64,000 bases of DNA from Fodinicola acaciae. GTDB lineage: Bacteria > Actinomycetota > Actinomycetes > Mycobacteriales > HKI-0501. Numbering within the stretch: the stretch's first letter is position 1; each line of letters begins with the position of its first letter. The stretch lies in the NCBI RefSeq assembly GCF_010993745.1, contig NZ_WOTN01000003.1, positions 992,001 to 1,056,000 on the forward strand, written 5' to 3'. Below, in pieces: positions 8,689 to 17,472 of this stretch. The notes under the pieces were generated by a model. That model was not told the DNA's origin and ran no database searches. It was given only the letters and a program-made list of their open reading frames with translations. The position numbers were made by a program, and so were the translations under genes.

Positions 8689-8843
8689 CCACCGGTTCAA
8701 CGCCGCCGCGGCGACTGCGCGATCCCAACGACACGGCTGCCGGCGTACCGACTCGATCAGCCACCCGAGTGCGGTCCGTCCTGGCGTGCTCCTTCTCTTC
8801 CTCTTTGATCCGCCGCCGTACGGCGGGAAAGTGAGCCTGAACA
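8689..8843. other. Short gap with a palindrome
   Basis: This 155-bp spacer before the next methyltransferase contains the perfect palindrome CCGCCGTACGGCGG at about 8812-8825. I see no gene in it. Confidence 0.4.
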
Positions 8844-9875
8844 GTGACCCTCTCGATGCCGCATTGGCAGCGCCCCGGTGTCGCCCTCTACGCCGGCGAC
8901 GCGCACACAGTGCTCGCCCATCTGCCGGCCGCATCTGTGGATTGCATCGTCACAAGCCCGCCGTACTTCGGCCTCCGCGATTACGGCACCTGCGGCCAGT
9001 ACGGTCTGGAATCCACCGCCGAGAACTACGTCGCGAACCTGGTTGCGGTCTTCGCTCAAGCGCGTCGCACCCTCTCTGACCGAGGGACGGCATGGATCGT
9101 TATCGGCGACGGGTACATCTCCTCGCCGACTGGTCGCGGTGACACCACCCACCGGTATCGCATCCATCCCCACACGCCCTCCGGCGCATCGGCGCGGCGC
9201 CCGAAACTGGTCGCGAAAAAGAACCTCATCGGCATCCCGTGGCGGTTGGCGTTGGCGTTGCAGGCCGACGGCTGGTGGCTGCGCAGCGCCACCATCTGGC
9301 ACAAACCAAACGCTATGCCCGAGTCCGTTATCGACCGGCCGGCGCTGGTCCATGAATACATCCTGATGCTGACCAAACAGCCGCGGTATTACTTCAACCT
9401 GGACGCGATCCGCGTTCCGCACGCCGCCCCAACGGTCACCCGTCACCCGGACGATCCGCGGCCCGATGCACGGAGGCGTGGCCACAAATATCGCGCGGAC
9501 AACCCGCTTCTACCGCCCCGCCACCGATACCACTCGTTCCTGCCTGACCCACGGCAGCCGTACGGACATCCCGGCGGCAGAAACCCCGGCAGCGTCTGGT
9601 CCATCCCTTCGCAGTCCAGCCGCGACACCCACTGCGCGCCGTACCCGATCGACATTCCCCGCCGCGCTATCGCCGCCGGCTGCCCACCCGAAGGCGTCGT
9701 GCTCGATCCGTTCCATGGCTCGGGCACCACCGGTGTCGCGGCCATCGAATCCGGTCGCCGCTACATCGGCATCGATCTCAATCCCCACTACCTTGAGCTA
9801 TCTATCAGGCGCCTGATCGACTCGCAGGACGGCAGCGGCACCGCCGGCGCCGACGCTGACGAATACGGCTCCTGA
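8844..9875 (+). CDS. Beta-class DNA methyltransferase (TSPPY type)
   Basis: This 343-residue protein carries the catalytic motif TSPPY at residues 37-41 and the SAM-binding motif DPFHGSGTT at 288-296, followed by YIGIDLNPHYLE. Catalytic motif first and SAM motif last is the beta-class order. SPPY is most common in N4-cytosine enzymes, although N6-adenine enzymes with SPPY also exist. The middle (about 110-280) is the variable target-recognition region. GTG 8844 is the longest start and ATG 8856 is an alternative. No restriction endonuclease is adjacent, so it is probably an orphan methyltransferase of the element. Confidence 0.9.
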   Translation: MTLSMPHWQRPGVALYAGDAHTVLAHLPAASVDCIVTSPPYFGLRDYGTCGQYGLESTAENYVANLVAVFAQARRTLSDRGTAWIVIGDGYISSPTGRGDTTHRYRIHPHTPSGASARRPKLVAKKNLIGIPWRLALALQADGWWLRSATIWHKPNAMPESVIDRPALVHEYILMLTKQPRYYFNLDAIRVPHAAPTVTRHPDDPRPDARRRGHKYRADNPLLPPRHRYHSFLPDPRQPYGHPGGRNPGSVWSIPSQSSRDTHCAPYPIDIPRRAIAAGCPPEGVVLDPFHGSGTTGVAAIESGRRYIGIDLNPHYLELSIRRLIDSQDGSGTAGADADEYGS

Positions 9876-10020
9876 CGCAACGCTGACGGGCTAGGCGCAC
9901 CGCGCCGCACAGAACCTACTCACGCGCGTACACACGCAGACGAGCCCGTCCGCGTCGGCGGATCTTCTGGCCTCCCGGCCAGCGCTTGGCACTCGCTCGC
10001 GCATTCCCTCGGAGAGTCTC
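9876..10020. other. Intergenic spacer
   Basis: This 145-bp spacer holds no gene. It ends with a CGGAGAG ribosome site for the next gene. Confidence 0.4.
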
Positions 10021-11499
10021 ATGACTAAACCCGTAATCGACCGCGGCCGGATGACGCCGAGTTACGCGGTCCGGCCGTCCCATACGACTCACAAAGCCGG
10101 TAAGAAGGCCGGTAACAACGTACGGAGAATGGCAGCTCTCGCCGCCGTGCTTGTCACCTCAGCGGTCACTGTGGCGGTCGCCGCCGGATGCGCGACCAGT
10201 GTTCCCGACAAGGTCACGATCACAGGTCACACCCTCAGCAGGGAACAGATCGCGCACCTGATCCAGGACGCCGACTCCACCTTTCGACGCGCTGCCCACG
10301 CTGCCGGTGCCGCGATCAATCGATCCTCGCGATGCTTTCTCACCTTCGCCGCGGCAGACCACAGCGAGGCGGGGGACGCGCTACTGTGTGGCCCGGTTCT
10401 CATGTACGGAACGGCCCGCAACGACCTGTGGGCGAGGATGCCCGTACGCGTCGTCGGCTCCGGCGACCTTCACCCGGCCGCCCCGGACTTCCCGCCCCGG
10501 CCTCGACCGGCCGGGCTCACGCTGGCGCGGCCCGACGGAGCGCAGCCGGACGACGGCGCGAACCTTCCCGCGCCACGTCCACCGTCTGACGAGCCCGGCG
10601 ACATGAAATACATCAGCGCGGCCGACCTCACCGGTATCCCGATGAAGGCACCGACCGGCGACGGCCTGCTGCTTGGCCCCAGCATCGCCGCGAAGGTCGC
10701 CGCCGTTGGCACCGCCGCCGCGTACGGCCGGGGACCCGACGCTCACAGCGCCGCCGCCGGCGAACAATTCCTGTTCCTGCAATGGGCGCCCACACCCGCC
10801 TTCGCCACTGTCGTGTCCACCGACACGCCACCCGGGCAGCTCGCCAACCAGCCCCCGCCGACCGTCGGCGGCGCCGTGATCGCCGGTGCCACCCGACACC
10901 CATTGCCGACCGTCAACGGCTCCCCCATCCTGGGCGGCGCGACGTTGGTGGTCTCGGTGCCGATCAACACTCCGGCCTACCTGGAAATCAACGACCAAGG
11001 CTGCGCGCAACGGCTCAACCTGCGCACCGGCGAGCGCGTCACCGAACCCGAGTTCACGCCGATCTACCGCCGCCGCAACCACGCCATCCTGGGCGACCAG
11101 CTGACCGGCGCGCTCACCAACGTCCGCAGCGGCAACACCATCCGCTTCCACCTCACCGCCGCCCAGGCGGCGCTCACACCCTTTGACCGCGACCGCGGAT
11201 ACGCCCCACCCGGATCCACCTGGCTCGCCATCACGATCACCGACTCCAGCACCGATTCCGGCATCGGCATCCCTCAGTTCGCGCCCAACGCGTTCACCAT
11301 CACAACTGGATCCCAACGCGGCATCGTGGCGCAGCAGGTTACGGTCGGCACCGAACTCGTCCGCCTCCTCGCCCCCGTGCCACCGACGACAACCACCGCC
11401 ACGTTGACGTGCAGTTGGCGCGGCGCCATCGCCTTCATCGGCACCAGCGCGGCACGACCGTCGCACCCCGCCACCCTCTCCGTCACGATCCCGGCGTGA
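10021..11499 (+). CDS. Putative lipoprotein, function unknown
   Basis: This 492-residue protein starts at ATG 10021 with a good ribosome site. A basic leader (KAGKKAGNN) precedes a hydrophobic stretch at about 40-58 that ends in VAVAAGCATS, which fits a lipobox with cysteine near residue 57. The mature part is Pro/Ala/Thr rich and contains a segment with three or four predicted beta strands at about 310-490. I do not recognise a family. A surface-anchored protein inside a mobile element could act in mating-pair contact or exclusion, but nothing in the sequence proves this. Confidence 0.6.
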   Translation: MTKPVIDRGRMTPSYAVRPSHTTHKAGKKAGNNVRRMAALAAVLVTSAVTVAVAAGCATSVPDKVTITGHTLSREQIAHLIQDADSTFRRAAHAAGAAINRSSRCFLTFAAADHSEAGDALLCGPVLMYGTARNDLWARMPVRVVGSGDLHPAAPDFPPRPRPAGLTLARPDGAQPDDGANLPAPRPPSDEPGDMKYISAADLTGIPMKAPTGDGLLLGPSIAAKVAAVGTAAAYGRGPDAHSAAAGEQFLFLQWAPTPAFATVVSTDTPPGQLANQPPPTVGGAVIAGATRHPLPTVNGSPILGGATLVVSVPINTPAYLEINDQGCAQRLNLRTGERVTEPEFTPIYRRRNHAILGDQLTGALTNVRSGNTIRFHLTAAQAALTPFDRDRGYAPPGSTWLAITITDSSTDSGIGIPQFAPNAFTITTGSQRGIVAQQVTVGTELVRLLAPVPPTTTTATLTCSWRGAIAFIGTSAARPSHPATLSVTIPA

Positions 11500-11506
11500 G
11501 GTCGCC

Positions 11507-12484
11507 ATGCCGACGAACATCGACTCACCGGACTCCGGTAAGCCCGACACGGTCGACCTCGACACCATTGACGCCGAAATCGACGAGCACCGTGGGAACG
11601 ACGCGACAGCACCGGCGCTGAGACTGCTGTCCTTGGGTGCGGGGGTGCAGAGCACGACGCTGCTTCTGTTGTCCTGCCACGGCGATATCCCCCGGTTCGA
11701 CTACGCGCTGTTCGCCGACACCGGCTGGGAACCGACCGTGGTGTACCGTCACTTGGCCCGGCTGTCCGCGTACGCCGCGCTGCATGGCATCCCGGTCCAC
11801 CGGGTCACCGCCGGCAACATCCGCGCCGACGCACTCAACCCCGACCGGCGATTCGCCTCGATGCCTTTGCACGTGCGCAATCCCGATGGCTCCAAAGGTC
11901 TTGGGCGCCGCCAATGTACGGGGCAATACAAGATTTCGCCGCTGAAAGCGGCGGCCCGCCGGTTGCTTGGGTACCCGCATCCGACGCGGGTGCCGGACGG
12001 GGTGTACGCCCAACAGGCGATCGGCATCTCCCTCGATGAAATTCACCGCGCGAAAGACGCGGACGTGCGCTATCTACGCCACGTTTTCCCGCTCCTGGAT
12101 ATGCGGTGGCGACGCGAGGATTGCCGCGCCTACCTCACCGAGCATGGCTTCGGAGATACGCCACGTTCGGCGTGTGTCGGGTGCCCGTTCCACAGCCAGG
12201 CCGAATGGCGCCACCTGCGCGACACCGATCCGCAAGGGTGGGCCGACGCGGTGGATTTCGATGCCGCGATCCGGCACGGGCATCCCTCGGCCAACCGTCG
12301 CGGACAACCCCTGCGCGGCAGCTACTACCTGCACTCGTCTTGCCGGCCGCTCAGCGAGGCCAACCTCGAGCTCCGACGCGCCGCCCGTGATGGAGCGGAG
12401 TCCGAGGGCGGTGGGTGTTCGCCGTGGGGATGCCCGTCCGGCGCCACCGCCGAAGCCGTCGACAACCCCGAGGAGGCGGCGTGA
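11507..12484 (+). CDS. PAPS-reductase-like PP-loop protein
   Basis: This 325-residue protein belongs to the adenine-nucleotide alpha-hydrolase (PP-loop) superfamily. LLSLGAGVQSTTLLLL near residues 45-60 is the PP-loop variant, FADTGWEP follows, and RRQCTGQYKISPL and a late CVGCPFHSQAEW complete the cysteine pattern seen in phage and mobile-element PAPS-reductase-like proteins. True PAPS reductases reduce sulfate; the mobile-element versions have no settled substrate. The position between DNA methyltransferase genes suggests a nucleic-acid sulfur or adenylation reaction (inference). Its stop overlaps the next GTG. Confidence 0.75.
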   Translation: MPTNIDSPDSGKPDTVDLDTIDAEIDEHRGNDATAPALRLLSLGAGVQSTTLLLLSCHGDIPRFDYALFADTGWEPTVVYRHLARLSAYAALHGIPVHRVTAGNIRADALNPDRRFASMPLHVRNPDGSKGLGRRQCTGQYKISPLKAAARRLLGYPHPTRVPDGVYAQQAIGISLDEIHRAKDADVRYLRHVFPLLDMRWRREDCRAYLTEHGFGDTPRSACVGCPFHSQAEWRHLRDTDPQGWADAVDFDAAIRHGHPSANRRGQPLRGSYYLHSSCRPLSEANLELRRAARDGAESEGGGCSPWGCPSGATAEAVDNPEEAA

Positions 12485-13866
12485 GCGCGGTGTACGAGGA
12501 TGCGCACGTTGCGCTCTGGCACGGTGATTGCCTCCAACTGCTGCCCGATCTCGAAGCGGATTCGGTGCAAGCGGTGGTGACCGACCCGCCGTACGGGCTC
12601 GGGTTCATGGGCAAGGAATGGGACTCCTCCTGGGACGCGTCCCTGCACACCACCAGCTTCCGCGGACGCCACCAACAACCCACCCTGGCCAGCTACCGCG
12701 ACGGCCGGAACCGGACCTGTCGGGGTTGCGGTCGACGCGAACACGGGAAAGGCCGATGCGCCTGCCGGACGCCGGAATGGAACCGCGCCACCAACGGTGA
12801 CCTGCGCGCGTACGAAACCTGGTGCCGTGCCTGGGCGTCCGAACTCTTTCGCGTCCTGCGGCCAGGTGGTCATCTGGTCGCCTTCGGCAGCCCGCGGACC
12901 TGGCACCGACTCGCCGTCGCGATCGAAGACGCCGGCTTCCAACTCCGGGACAGCATCGCCTGGATGTACGGGCAAGGCTTTCCGAAATCCCTCGACATCC
13001 CGCGCGCCCTGCGCACCCACCACGCCGACAGCGCCGACAGCGCCGACAACGCTGGCCAAGAGGCGGCGCGGTGGAAAGGATGGGGAACTGGACTAAAGCC
13101 GGCGTTCGAACCCATCCTGGTTGCCCGCAAACCTGTTTGGGGAACCGTCGCGGACACCGTTCGCGCCTACGGCACCGGGCCGATCAACATCGACGCCTGC
13201 CGCGTCCACGCCGACGACGCCCACCCACGCGACTACACCGTTCGGCGCCGCAACCCAGGCGCCACCGTCAACGCCACCGGCCGCTGGCAATCAACCGACG
13301 AAACGAGCCAGTACGCCGGACGGACAACGGCCGGCCGCTGGCCACCCAACGTCGTCCTCACCCATGCTCCGGACTGCGGTGAGGAAACCTGTGTGCCGGG
13401 CTGCCCCGTCGCGATCCTGGACACCGAAAGCGGTACGCGAATCAGCGGCGCCAATCCGATCCGGCGCCACGCGCCGGTCTTCCGACACGTGTATGGCGAC
13501 TTCACCGGTCAACCCGACTGCAGACCCGCCCGGGGCGCGACCCGAGGCGGAGCATCCAGGTTCTTTCCGGCATTCCATTGGCATCCCAAGGCCGGCCGCC
13601 GCGAACGGCCCGCCGTGAACGGCGTTCAGCATCCGACCGTCAAGCCGTTGGACCTCACCCGCTGGCTCATCCGGCTCGTCACCCCCGAGCACGGTGTGCT
13701 GCTGGATCCGTTCGCCGGCTCCGGCACCACCTTGGAGGCCGCTCGCGCCGAGAACCGCCGCTGTATCGGCATCGAACAGAACGCCGACTACCTGCCACTG
13801 ATCCGGAATCGCCTGCGCCGAACCAACGCAACGTCCCCACCCACCGCCCACGCTCGGAAGGAGTAG
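12481..13866 (+). CDS. DNA adenine methyltransferase (DPPY type) with zinc-knuckle insert
   Basis: This 461-residue protein begins at GTG 12481, overlapping the previous TGA. Catalytic DPPY lies at residues 35-38 and DPFAGSGTT at about 409-417, followed by RRCIGIEQNADYL: a beta-class enzyme of the N6-adenine type. An insert at about 70-100 has CRGCGRREHGKGRCAC, a likely zinc knuckle, and CGEETCVPGC near residue 300 may be a second. A short Asp-Ser-Ala repeat (HADSADSADNAG) sits near residue 180. The target site cannot be predicted. It is the last intact gene before the IS110 insertion. Confidence 0.88.
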   Translation: MSAVYEDAHVALWHGDCLQLLPDLEADSVQAVVTDPPYGLGFMGKEWDSSWDASLHTTSFRGRHQQPTLASYRDGRNRTCRGCGRREHGKGRCACRTPEWNRATNGDLRAYETWCRAWASELFRVLRPGGHLVAFGSPRTWHRLAVAIEDAGFQLRDSIAWMYGQGFPKSLDIPRALRTHHADSADSADNAGQEAARWKGWGTGLKPAFEPILVARKPVWGTVADTVRAYGTGPINIDACRVHADDAHPRDYTVRRRNPGATVNATGRWQSTDETSQYAGRTTAGRWPPNVVLTHAPDCGEETCVPGCPVAILDTESGTRISGANPIRRHAPVFRHVYGDFTGQPDCRPARGATRGGASRFFPAFHWHPKAGRRERPAVNGVQHPTVKPLDLTRWLIRLVTPEHGVLLDPFAGSGTTLEAARAENRRCIGIEQNADYLPLIRNRLRRTNATSPPTAHARKE

Positions 13867-13943
13867 CCGATGGCCGCCGCCTCGCAACGCCCACTCAGTC
13901 ACGATGAGGTCCGCGACCTACCCGCGGTCATCAGCCTGCCCCC

Positions 13944-14171
13944 GTTACCTTTTTCGTGGCTCCTGATCAAGGGAGTTGTGGTCGCCAGGTTCGGCATGAC
14001 TAACGTCCCCAGTCGTTCGCATGATCCGGGGGGTGGTGTCACCGAGCCTGGTGGCATCGAGGGACCGCTGATAGGGACACGGCCGCCGTCGGGTAGGTCT
14101 CGTCGTAACGTGGGTGCCGGCCGTCGATGCCTGACTGGCGACCGCCTGCGACGCGACGAAAGACACGGTGG
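13944..14171 (+). ncRNA. Candidate bridge RNA region of the IS110 element
   Basis: IS110-family elements encode a structured bridge RNA in the non-coding left end, which base-pairs to donor and target DNA. This 228-bp stretch is the matching position and has no other coding claim. I did not fold it or identify the guide loops, so the call rests on family knowledge and position only. Confidence 0.35.
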
Positions 14172-15377
14172 ATGAACAGCGAATATGGCGTGTTCCTCGG
14201 CTTGGACGTCGGCAAAGGAGAACACCACGCCGTTGGTCTGGACCCGGCTGGTAAGCGGCTGCACGATGCGCCGCTGCCCAACAGTGAACCCAAGCTGCGG
14301 GCGGTGTTCGACAAACTCGCCCGACATGGCCGGTTGCTGGTCGTGGTGGATCAGCCCGCCACCATCGGCGCCCTGCCGGTGGCGGTCGCCCGCGCCTGCG
14401 GGCACCAGGTGGCGTATCTGCCCGGCCTGGCCATGCGCCGTATCGCGGATCTGTATCCCGGCCACGCCAAGACCGACGCCCGCGACGCGTTCATCATCGC
14501 CGACGCCGCCCGATCCCTGCCGCACACGCTGCGACAGGTCGACGTCGGCGACGACACGCTGGCCGAACTGGAAGTCCTGGTCGGATTCGATGACGATCTG
14601 GCCGGCGAGGCCACCCGCATCGGCAACCGCATCCGCGGCCTGCTGACCGGCATCCACCCCGCCCTGGAAGGCGCGATCGGACCGAAGATCGCGCACCCGG
14701 CGGTCCTGGAAATCCTGTCCCGGTGCGGCGGCCCCACCGGCATTCGCAGGGCCGGACGACGCACGCTGACCGCGATCGCCACCACCCACGCGCCCCGCAT
14801 CGGCGAGAAACTCGTCACCGCGATCTGGGCCGCGCTGGACGAACAGACCGTCATTGTTCCCGGCACCACCGCCGCCGACACCGTGCTGCCCCGCCTGGCT
14901 GACAGCCTGAAAACCGTTCTGGCGCAACGCGAACAGGTCAAACACGAGGTCGAGGAGATTCTCGATGCACACCCTCTTGCCGCGGTCCTGACCTCGATGC
15001 CTGGCATCGCGGTCAGGACCGCCGCCCGCATCCTCCTGGAAATCGGTGACGCCTCGGCGTTCGCCTCCTCCGCGCACCTGGCCGCCTACGCCGGCATCGC
15101 CCCAGTCACCCGCGCCTCGGGCTCCTCTATCAAGGGCGAACACCCCGCTCGAAGCGGTAACCGCAAGCTCAAGCGCGCGTTCTTCCTTTCCGCGTTCGCC
15201 GCCCTGCACGACCCCATCAGCCGCGCCTACTACGACCGCAAACGCGCCGAAGGCAAGAAACACAACGCCGCCCTCATCTGCCTCGCCCGCCGACGCTGCG
15301 ACGTCCTCTACGCCATGCTCCGCAACAAAACCCAGTTCCGGCACCCCCAACCAGCCACAGTCGCTACGGCGGCTTGA
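14172..15377 (+). CDS. IS110-family transposase
   Basis: This 401-residue protein starts at ATG 14172 (the frame is open from 14127). The RuvC-like N-terminal domain begins with FLGLDVGKGEHH and holds the family DEDD acidic residues, with later HAKTDARDAFIIADAAR. The C-terminal Tnp_20 domain has LTSMPGIAVRTAARIL, FASSAHLAAYAGIAPVTRASG and GNRKLKRAFFLSAF, which contains the conserved region of the catalytic serine. Length and domain order are normal and the frame is intact, so the transposase is probably functional. Confidence 0.93.
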   Translation: MNSEYGVFLGLDVGKGEHHAVGLDPAGKRLHDAPLPNSEPKLRAVFDKLARHGRLLVVVDQPATIGALPVAVARACGHQVAYLPGLAMRRIADLYPGHAKTDARDAFIIADAARSLPHTLRQVDVGDDTLAELEVLVGFDDDLAGEATRIGNRIRGLLTGIHPALEGAIGPKIAHPAVLEILSRCGGPTGIRRAGRRTLTAIATTHAPRIGEKLVTAIWAALDEQTVIVPGTTAADTVLPRLADSLKTVLAQREQVKHEVEEILDAHPLAAVLTSMPGIAVRTAARILLEIGDASAFASSAHLAAYAGIAPVTRASGSSIKGEHPARSGNRKLKRAFFLSAFAALHDPISRAYYDRKRAEGKKHNAALICLARRRCDVLYAMLRNKTQFRHPQPATVATAA

Positions 15378-15604
15378 CAAATTCATAGGGACACCCCCCC
15401 GCGCCCTGAGCCTGAGCCGCACCACGACGTACGCCCTCGTCCGGGCCGACGCTTTCCCGGTCCCGGTCATTCCGGTCGGTGACGGCTACCGGGTGCCCAC
15501 GGCCCCGATCCGACGCCTCTTGGGTATCGACCTGCCCGACGGCGCTACCGGCTAGGACATCGGCCTGCGGGAGCAGATTGCTATCCTCGCCGACCCGCTC
15601 GTCG

Positions 15605-15802
15605 CTAGTGGTTCGGTGGGGTTTCCGGAGACTGCCGTTGGCCGATCTCCACAAGCTTGTCGGGATCAAATTCGACCCGCGATCCAGTGTCGAGCAGGAC
15701 CACGACGCGTTGACTCGATGTGAGTAGTTGCCGGCTGACTATTGCCGGGCCGAGGCTCAGACGCATTCCCGGTTCCAGCTGGCCGGCGGGTACGAGGCGC
15801 AT
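15605..15802 (-). CDS. Small hypothetical protein (SH3-like strand pattern)
   Basis: This 65-residue protein begins MRLVPAGQLEPGM, with later VVVLLDTGSRVEFDPDKLVEI. The alternating short strands and the ending DGRxVEFDPxxLVxI-like pattern suggest a small beta-barrel. It lies on the strand opposite the integrase and the split HTH gene. The frame is open up to 15946; ATG 15802 is chosen because the sequence before it does not look like protein. Function unknown. Confidence 0.5.
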   Translation of the reverse strand: MRLVPAGQLEPGMRLSLGPAIVSRQLLTSSQRVVVLLDTGSRVEFDPDKLVEIGQRQSPETPPNH

Positions 15803-16001
15803 ATCGAGATCGTGGCAGGAGGGTCTGACAACTCTCGGGAATTGCATCAGATGGGCGCGATAGCGCTGATTGCCTGGTGGCGAGCGCGGGCTCGAACCTA
15901 TCACCTGACCCGCTGCGACACGCTCATTGATCTGCACGTATGGCAACTCGATCCCGTTTGATGCATGATCAGCCCACTATCCGGGCGCGGTTGGGAGTGG
16001 G

Positions 16002-17108
16002 GTGCGGCAGGTCGATCTGGCGGGTGCGGCGCACCTGGAGATGGTGTCGGGTGTCGTTCAGTTGCGTCCGGAGGACGCCATGGTCGAGGCGATGCTGCGC
16101 GGGTGGCGCGCCCAGCAGGCCGCGCGAGGGCTGCGGCAGGACACCACCGCGGTGCGGGAGCGAGTAGTGCGCCGGTTCATGGGATTTACGAACGAGTACC
16201 CATGGCAGTGGACCGCCGCGCATGTGGACGAATGGTCGTTGTGGATGACGAGCGAACGCCATTTGGCGCCATCGACAATCCGTGCTTACCAGAACAGTGT
16301 GCAGCTGTTTACCGAGTTCCTTACGGACAATGCGCGTTATGGCTGGGTTTCGGCTTGTGAGCGGGAGTTCGGTACCGGGGTGCATCCGATCCCGATTGTG
16401 CACGAGTGGAACTCGATAGCCCATTTACAAACCTACGAGGGAAATCCGGAGGCGCGTCCGTTCACACGTGAGGAGTTGCAGCGGTTCTTCGACTACGCCG
16501 ACGACCAAGTGGATCGTGCGGTACGGGCGAAACGCAAGGGCGTGTTGGCCGCCTACCGGGACGTCACCTTGTTCAAGGTGATGTACGGCTGGGGCCTGCG
16601 GAGAACCGAGACGGCCCGCTTGGACGTTCACGACTGGGGACGCAACCCGGAGGCGCCGCAATTCGGCCGGTACGGGATGTTGCATGTCCGCTACGGCAAG
16701 GCAAAGCGCGGTCAACCACCTCGTCGGCGGAACGTGCTGTCGATGTTCGCTTGGGCGGTCGAGGCGGTGAGCGACTACGTGGAGAACATCCGTCCACGCT
16801 TCGGCTACCCGGACCATCCGGCGTTGTGGGTGACCGAACGCGGCGGGAGGGTACGGCCACCGGAGATCAACGCTCGGTTCGAGTCGTATCGGGATGCGTT
16901 AGGGCTGCCGAAAATCCTTGTTCCCCATAGCTTTCGTCACGGGTATGTCTCGCACAACACCGAGGACGGGGTGGACCGGAGGTTCCTTCAGGTCCAGGTC
17001 GGGCACGAGTGCGACAGTTCGACCGCGATCTACACGCACGTGTCAGACGACTTCATGAACGCGGCGCTGCGTAAGGCGATCGCGCCAGCCCTGGTACCAA
17101 CTGACTGA
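16002..17108 (+). CDS. Tyrosine recombinase (integrase), first gene of a three-gene recombinase operon
   Basis: This 368-residue phage-integrase-family protein has an N-terminal SAM-like DNA-binding domain at about 25-115 (VVRRFMGFTNEY, STIRAYQNSVQLF) and a catalytic domain at about 150-368. The active-site residues are visible: R200 in GWGLRRTE, a lysine near 233, H309 and R312 in HSFRH, H335 in GHE and nucleophile Y344 in YTHV. It should cut and rejoin DNA at att sites. It is followed after 15 bp by a small HTH gene and then a zinc-ribbon recombinase, resembling the tnpA/tnpB/tnpC organisation of Tn554-type elements. The GTG 16002 start is tentative; ATG 16041 is possible. Confidence 0.92.
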   Translation: MRQVDLAGAAHLEMVSGVVQLRPEDAMVEAMLRGWRAQQAARGLRQDTTAVRERVVRRFMGFTNEYPWQWTAAHVDEWSLWMTSERHLAPSTIRAYQNSVQLFTEFLTDNARYGWVSACEREFGTGVHPIPIVHEWNSIAHLQTYEGNPEARPFTREELQRFFDYADDQVDRAVRAKRKGVLAAYRDVTLFKVMYGWGLRRTETARLDVHDWGRNPEAPQFGRYGMLHVRYGKAKRGQPPRRRNVLSMFAWAVEAVSDYVENIRPRFGYPDHPALWVTERGGRVRPPEINARFESYRDALGLPKILVPHSFRHGYVSHNTEDGVDRRFLQVQVGHECDSSTAIYTHVSDDFMNAALRKAIAPALVPTD

Positions 17109-17123
17109 CGACAGGAGACACCG

Positions 17124-17468
17124 TTGATAGGCCAGAAGTTGGACTACCGCTGGCATTTGCGTCAGGTCATGGCGACGCGGGAGATGTTTCAAACCACCGA
17201 CTTGCTCGCTCCACTCGCGGAGCGAGACATCACCTTGTCTTCCAGCCAGGTCTACCGACTCGTCACCGAACGCCCCGAGCGGCTGAGCCTGAGAATTCTG
17301 ATGGCATTGCTGGACATCCTCGATTGCTCGATGGACGACCTCATCGTGCCGGTCGCCGACGCCAACACCGCGACCACCCCGAAGAAGAAGGTCGTTGGTG
17401 GCGGTTCAGCGGAGAGGATCGGCGAACTGCGACCCAAGCGCGCTCGGATCGCGCCGACGGACCGGTGA
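17124..17468 (+). CDS. Small Xre-type HTH protein of the recombinase operon
   Basis: This 114-residue protein starts at TTG 17124 after an AGGAG site. Residues 8-70 form a Cro/C1-like helix-turn-helix: LRQVMATREMFQTTDLLA, LSSSQVYRLV, then LSLRILMALLDILDCSMDDLI. The tail is basic (KKKVVGG, LRPKRARI), suitable for DNA contact. It sits between two recombinase genes with spacings of 15 and 4 bp, so it is probably an accessory factor directing the recombinases or regulating the operon. Confidence 0.75.
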   Translation: MIGQKLDYRWHLRQVMATREMFQTTDLLAPLAERDITLSSSQVYRLVTERPERLSLRILMALLDILDCSMDDLIVPVADANTATTPKKKVVGGGSAERIGELRPKRARIAPTDR

Positions 17469-17472
17469 CGGC

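Larger units (their letters stand above)
13944..15396 (+). mobile_element. IS110-family insertion sequence
   Basis: The element is about 1.45 kb. It is inserted in a run of cytosines inside the HTH gene, so the exact ends are uncertain by a few bases. The left junction is near CCCCC|GTTACCTTTTTCG and the right junction near TTCATAGGGACACC|CCCC. There are no long terminal inverted repeats, as expected for IS110. The left non-coding end (about 228 bp) is long and the right end is short (about 20 bp after the transposase stop), the usual IS110 layout. Confidence 0.8.
13870..15555 (+). pseudogene. Excisionase-like HTH gene split by an IS110-family element
   Basis: Codons 13870-13943 encode an N-terminus with the plan of small excisionase/MerR-type proteins (DEVRDLPAVISLP). 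The rest is found beyond the insertion at 15400-15555: RALSLSRTTTYALVRAD, then FPVPVIPVGDGYRVPTAPIRRLLG. Joined, these make a protein of about 75 residues with one winged-helix DNA-binding domain, placed just before the integrase as excisionases are. The two halves are in compatible frames, though the joint appears to lack two or three family residues (usually PxAARAL). Interruption should abolish its activity, so excision of the element may be blocked. Confidence 0.75.

Noticed and set aside
13899-15470. Minus-strand frame of 523 codons across the IS110 element
   Set aside because: It is a shadow of the intact transposase on the plus strand.
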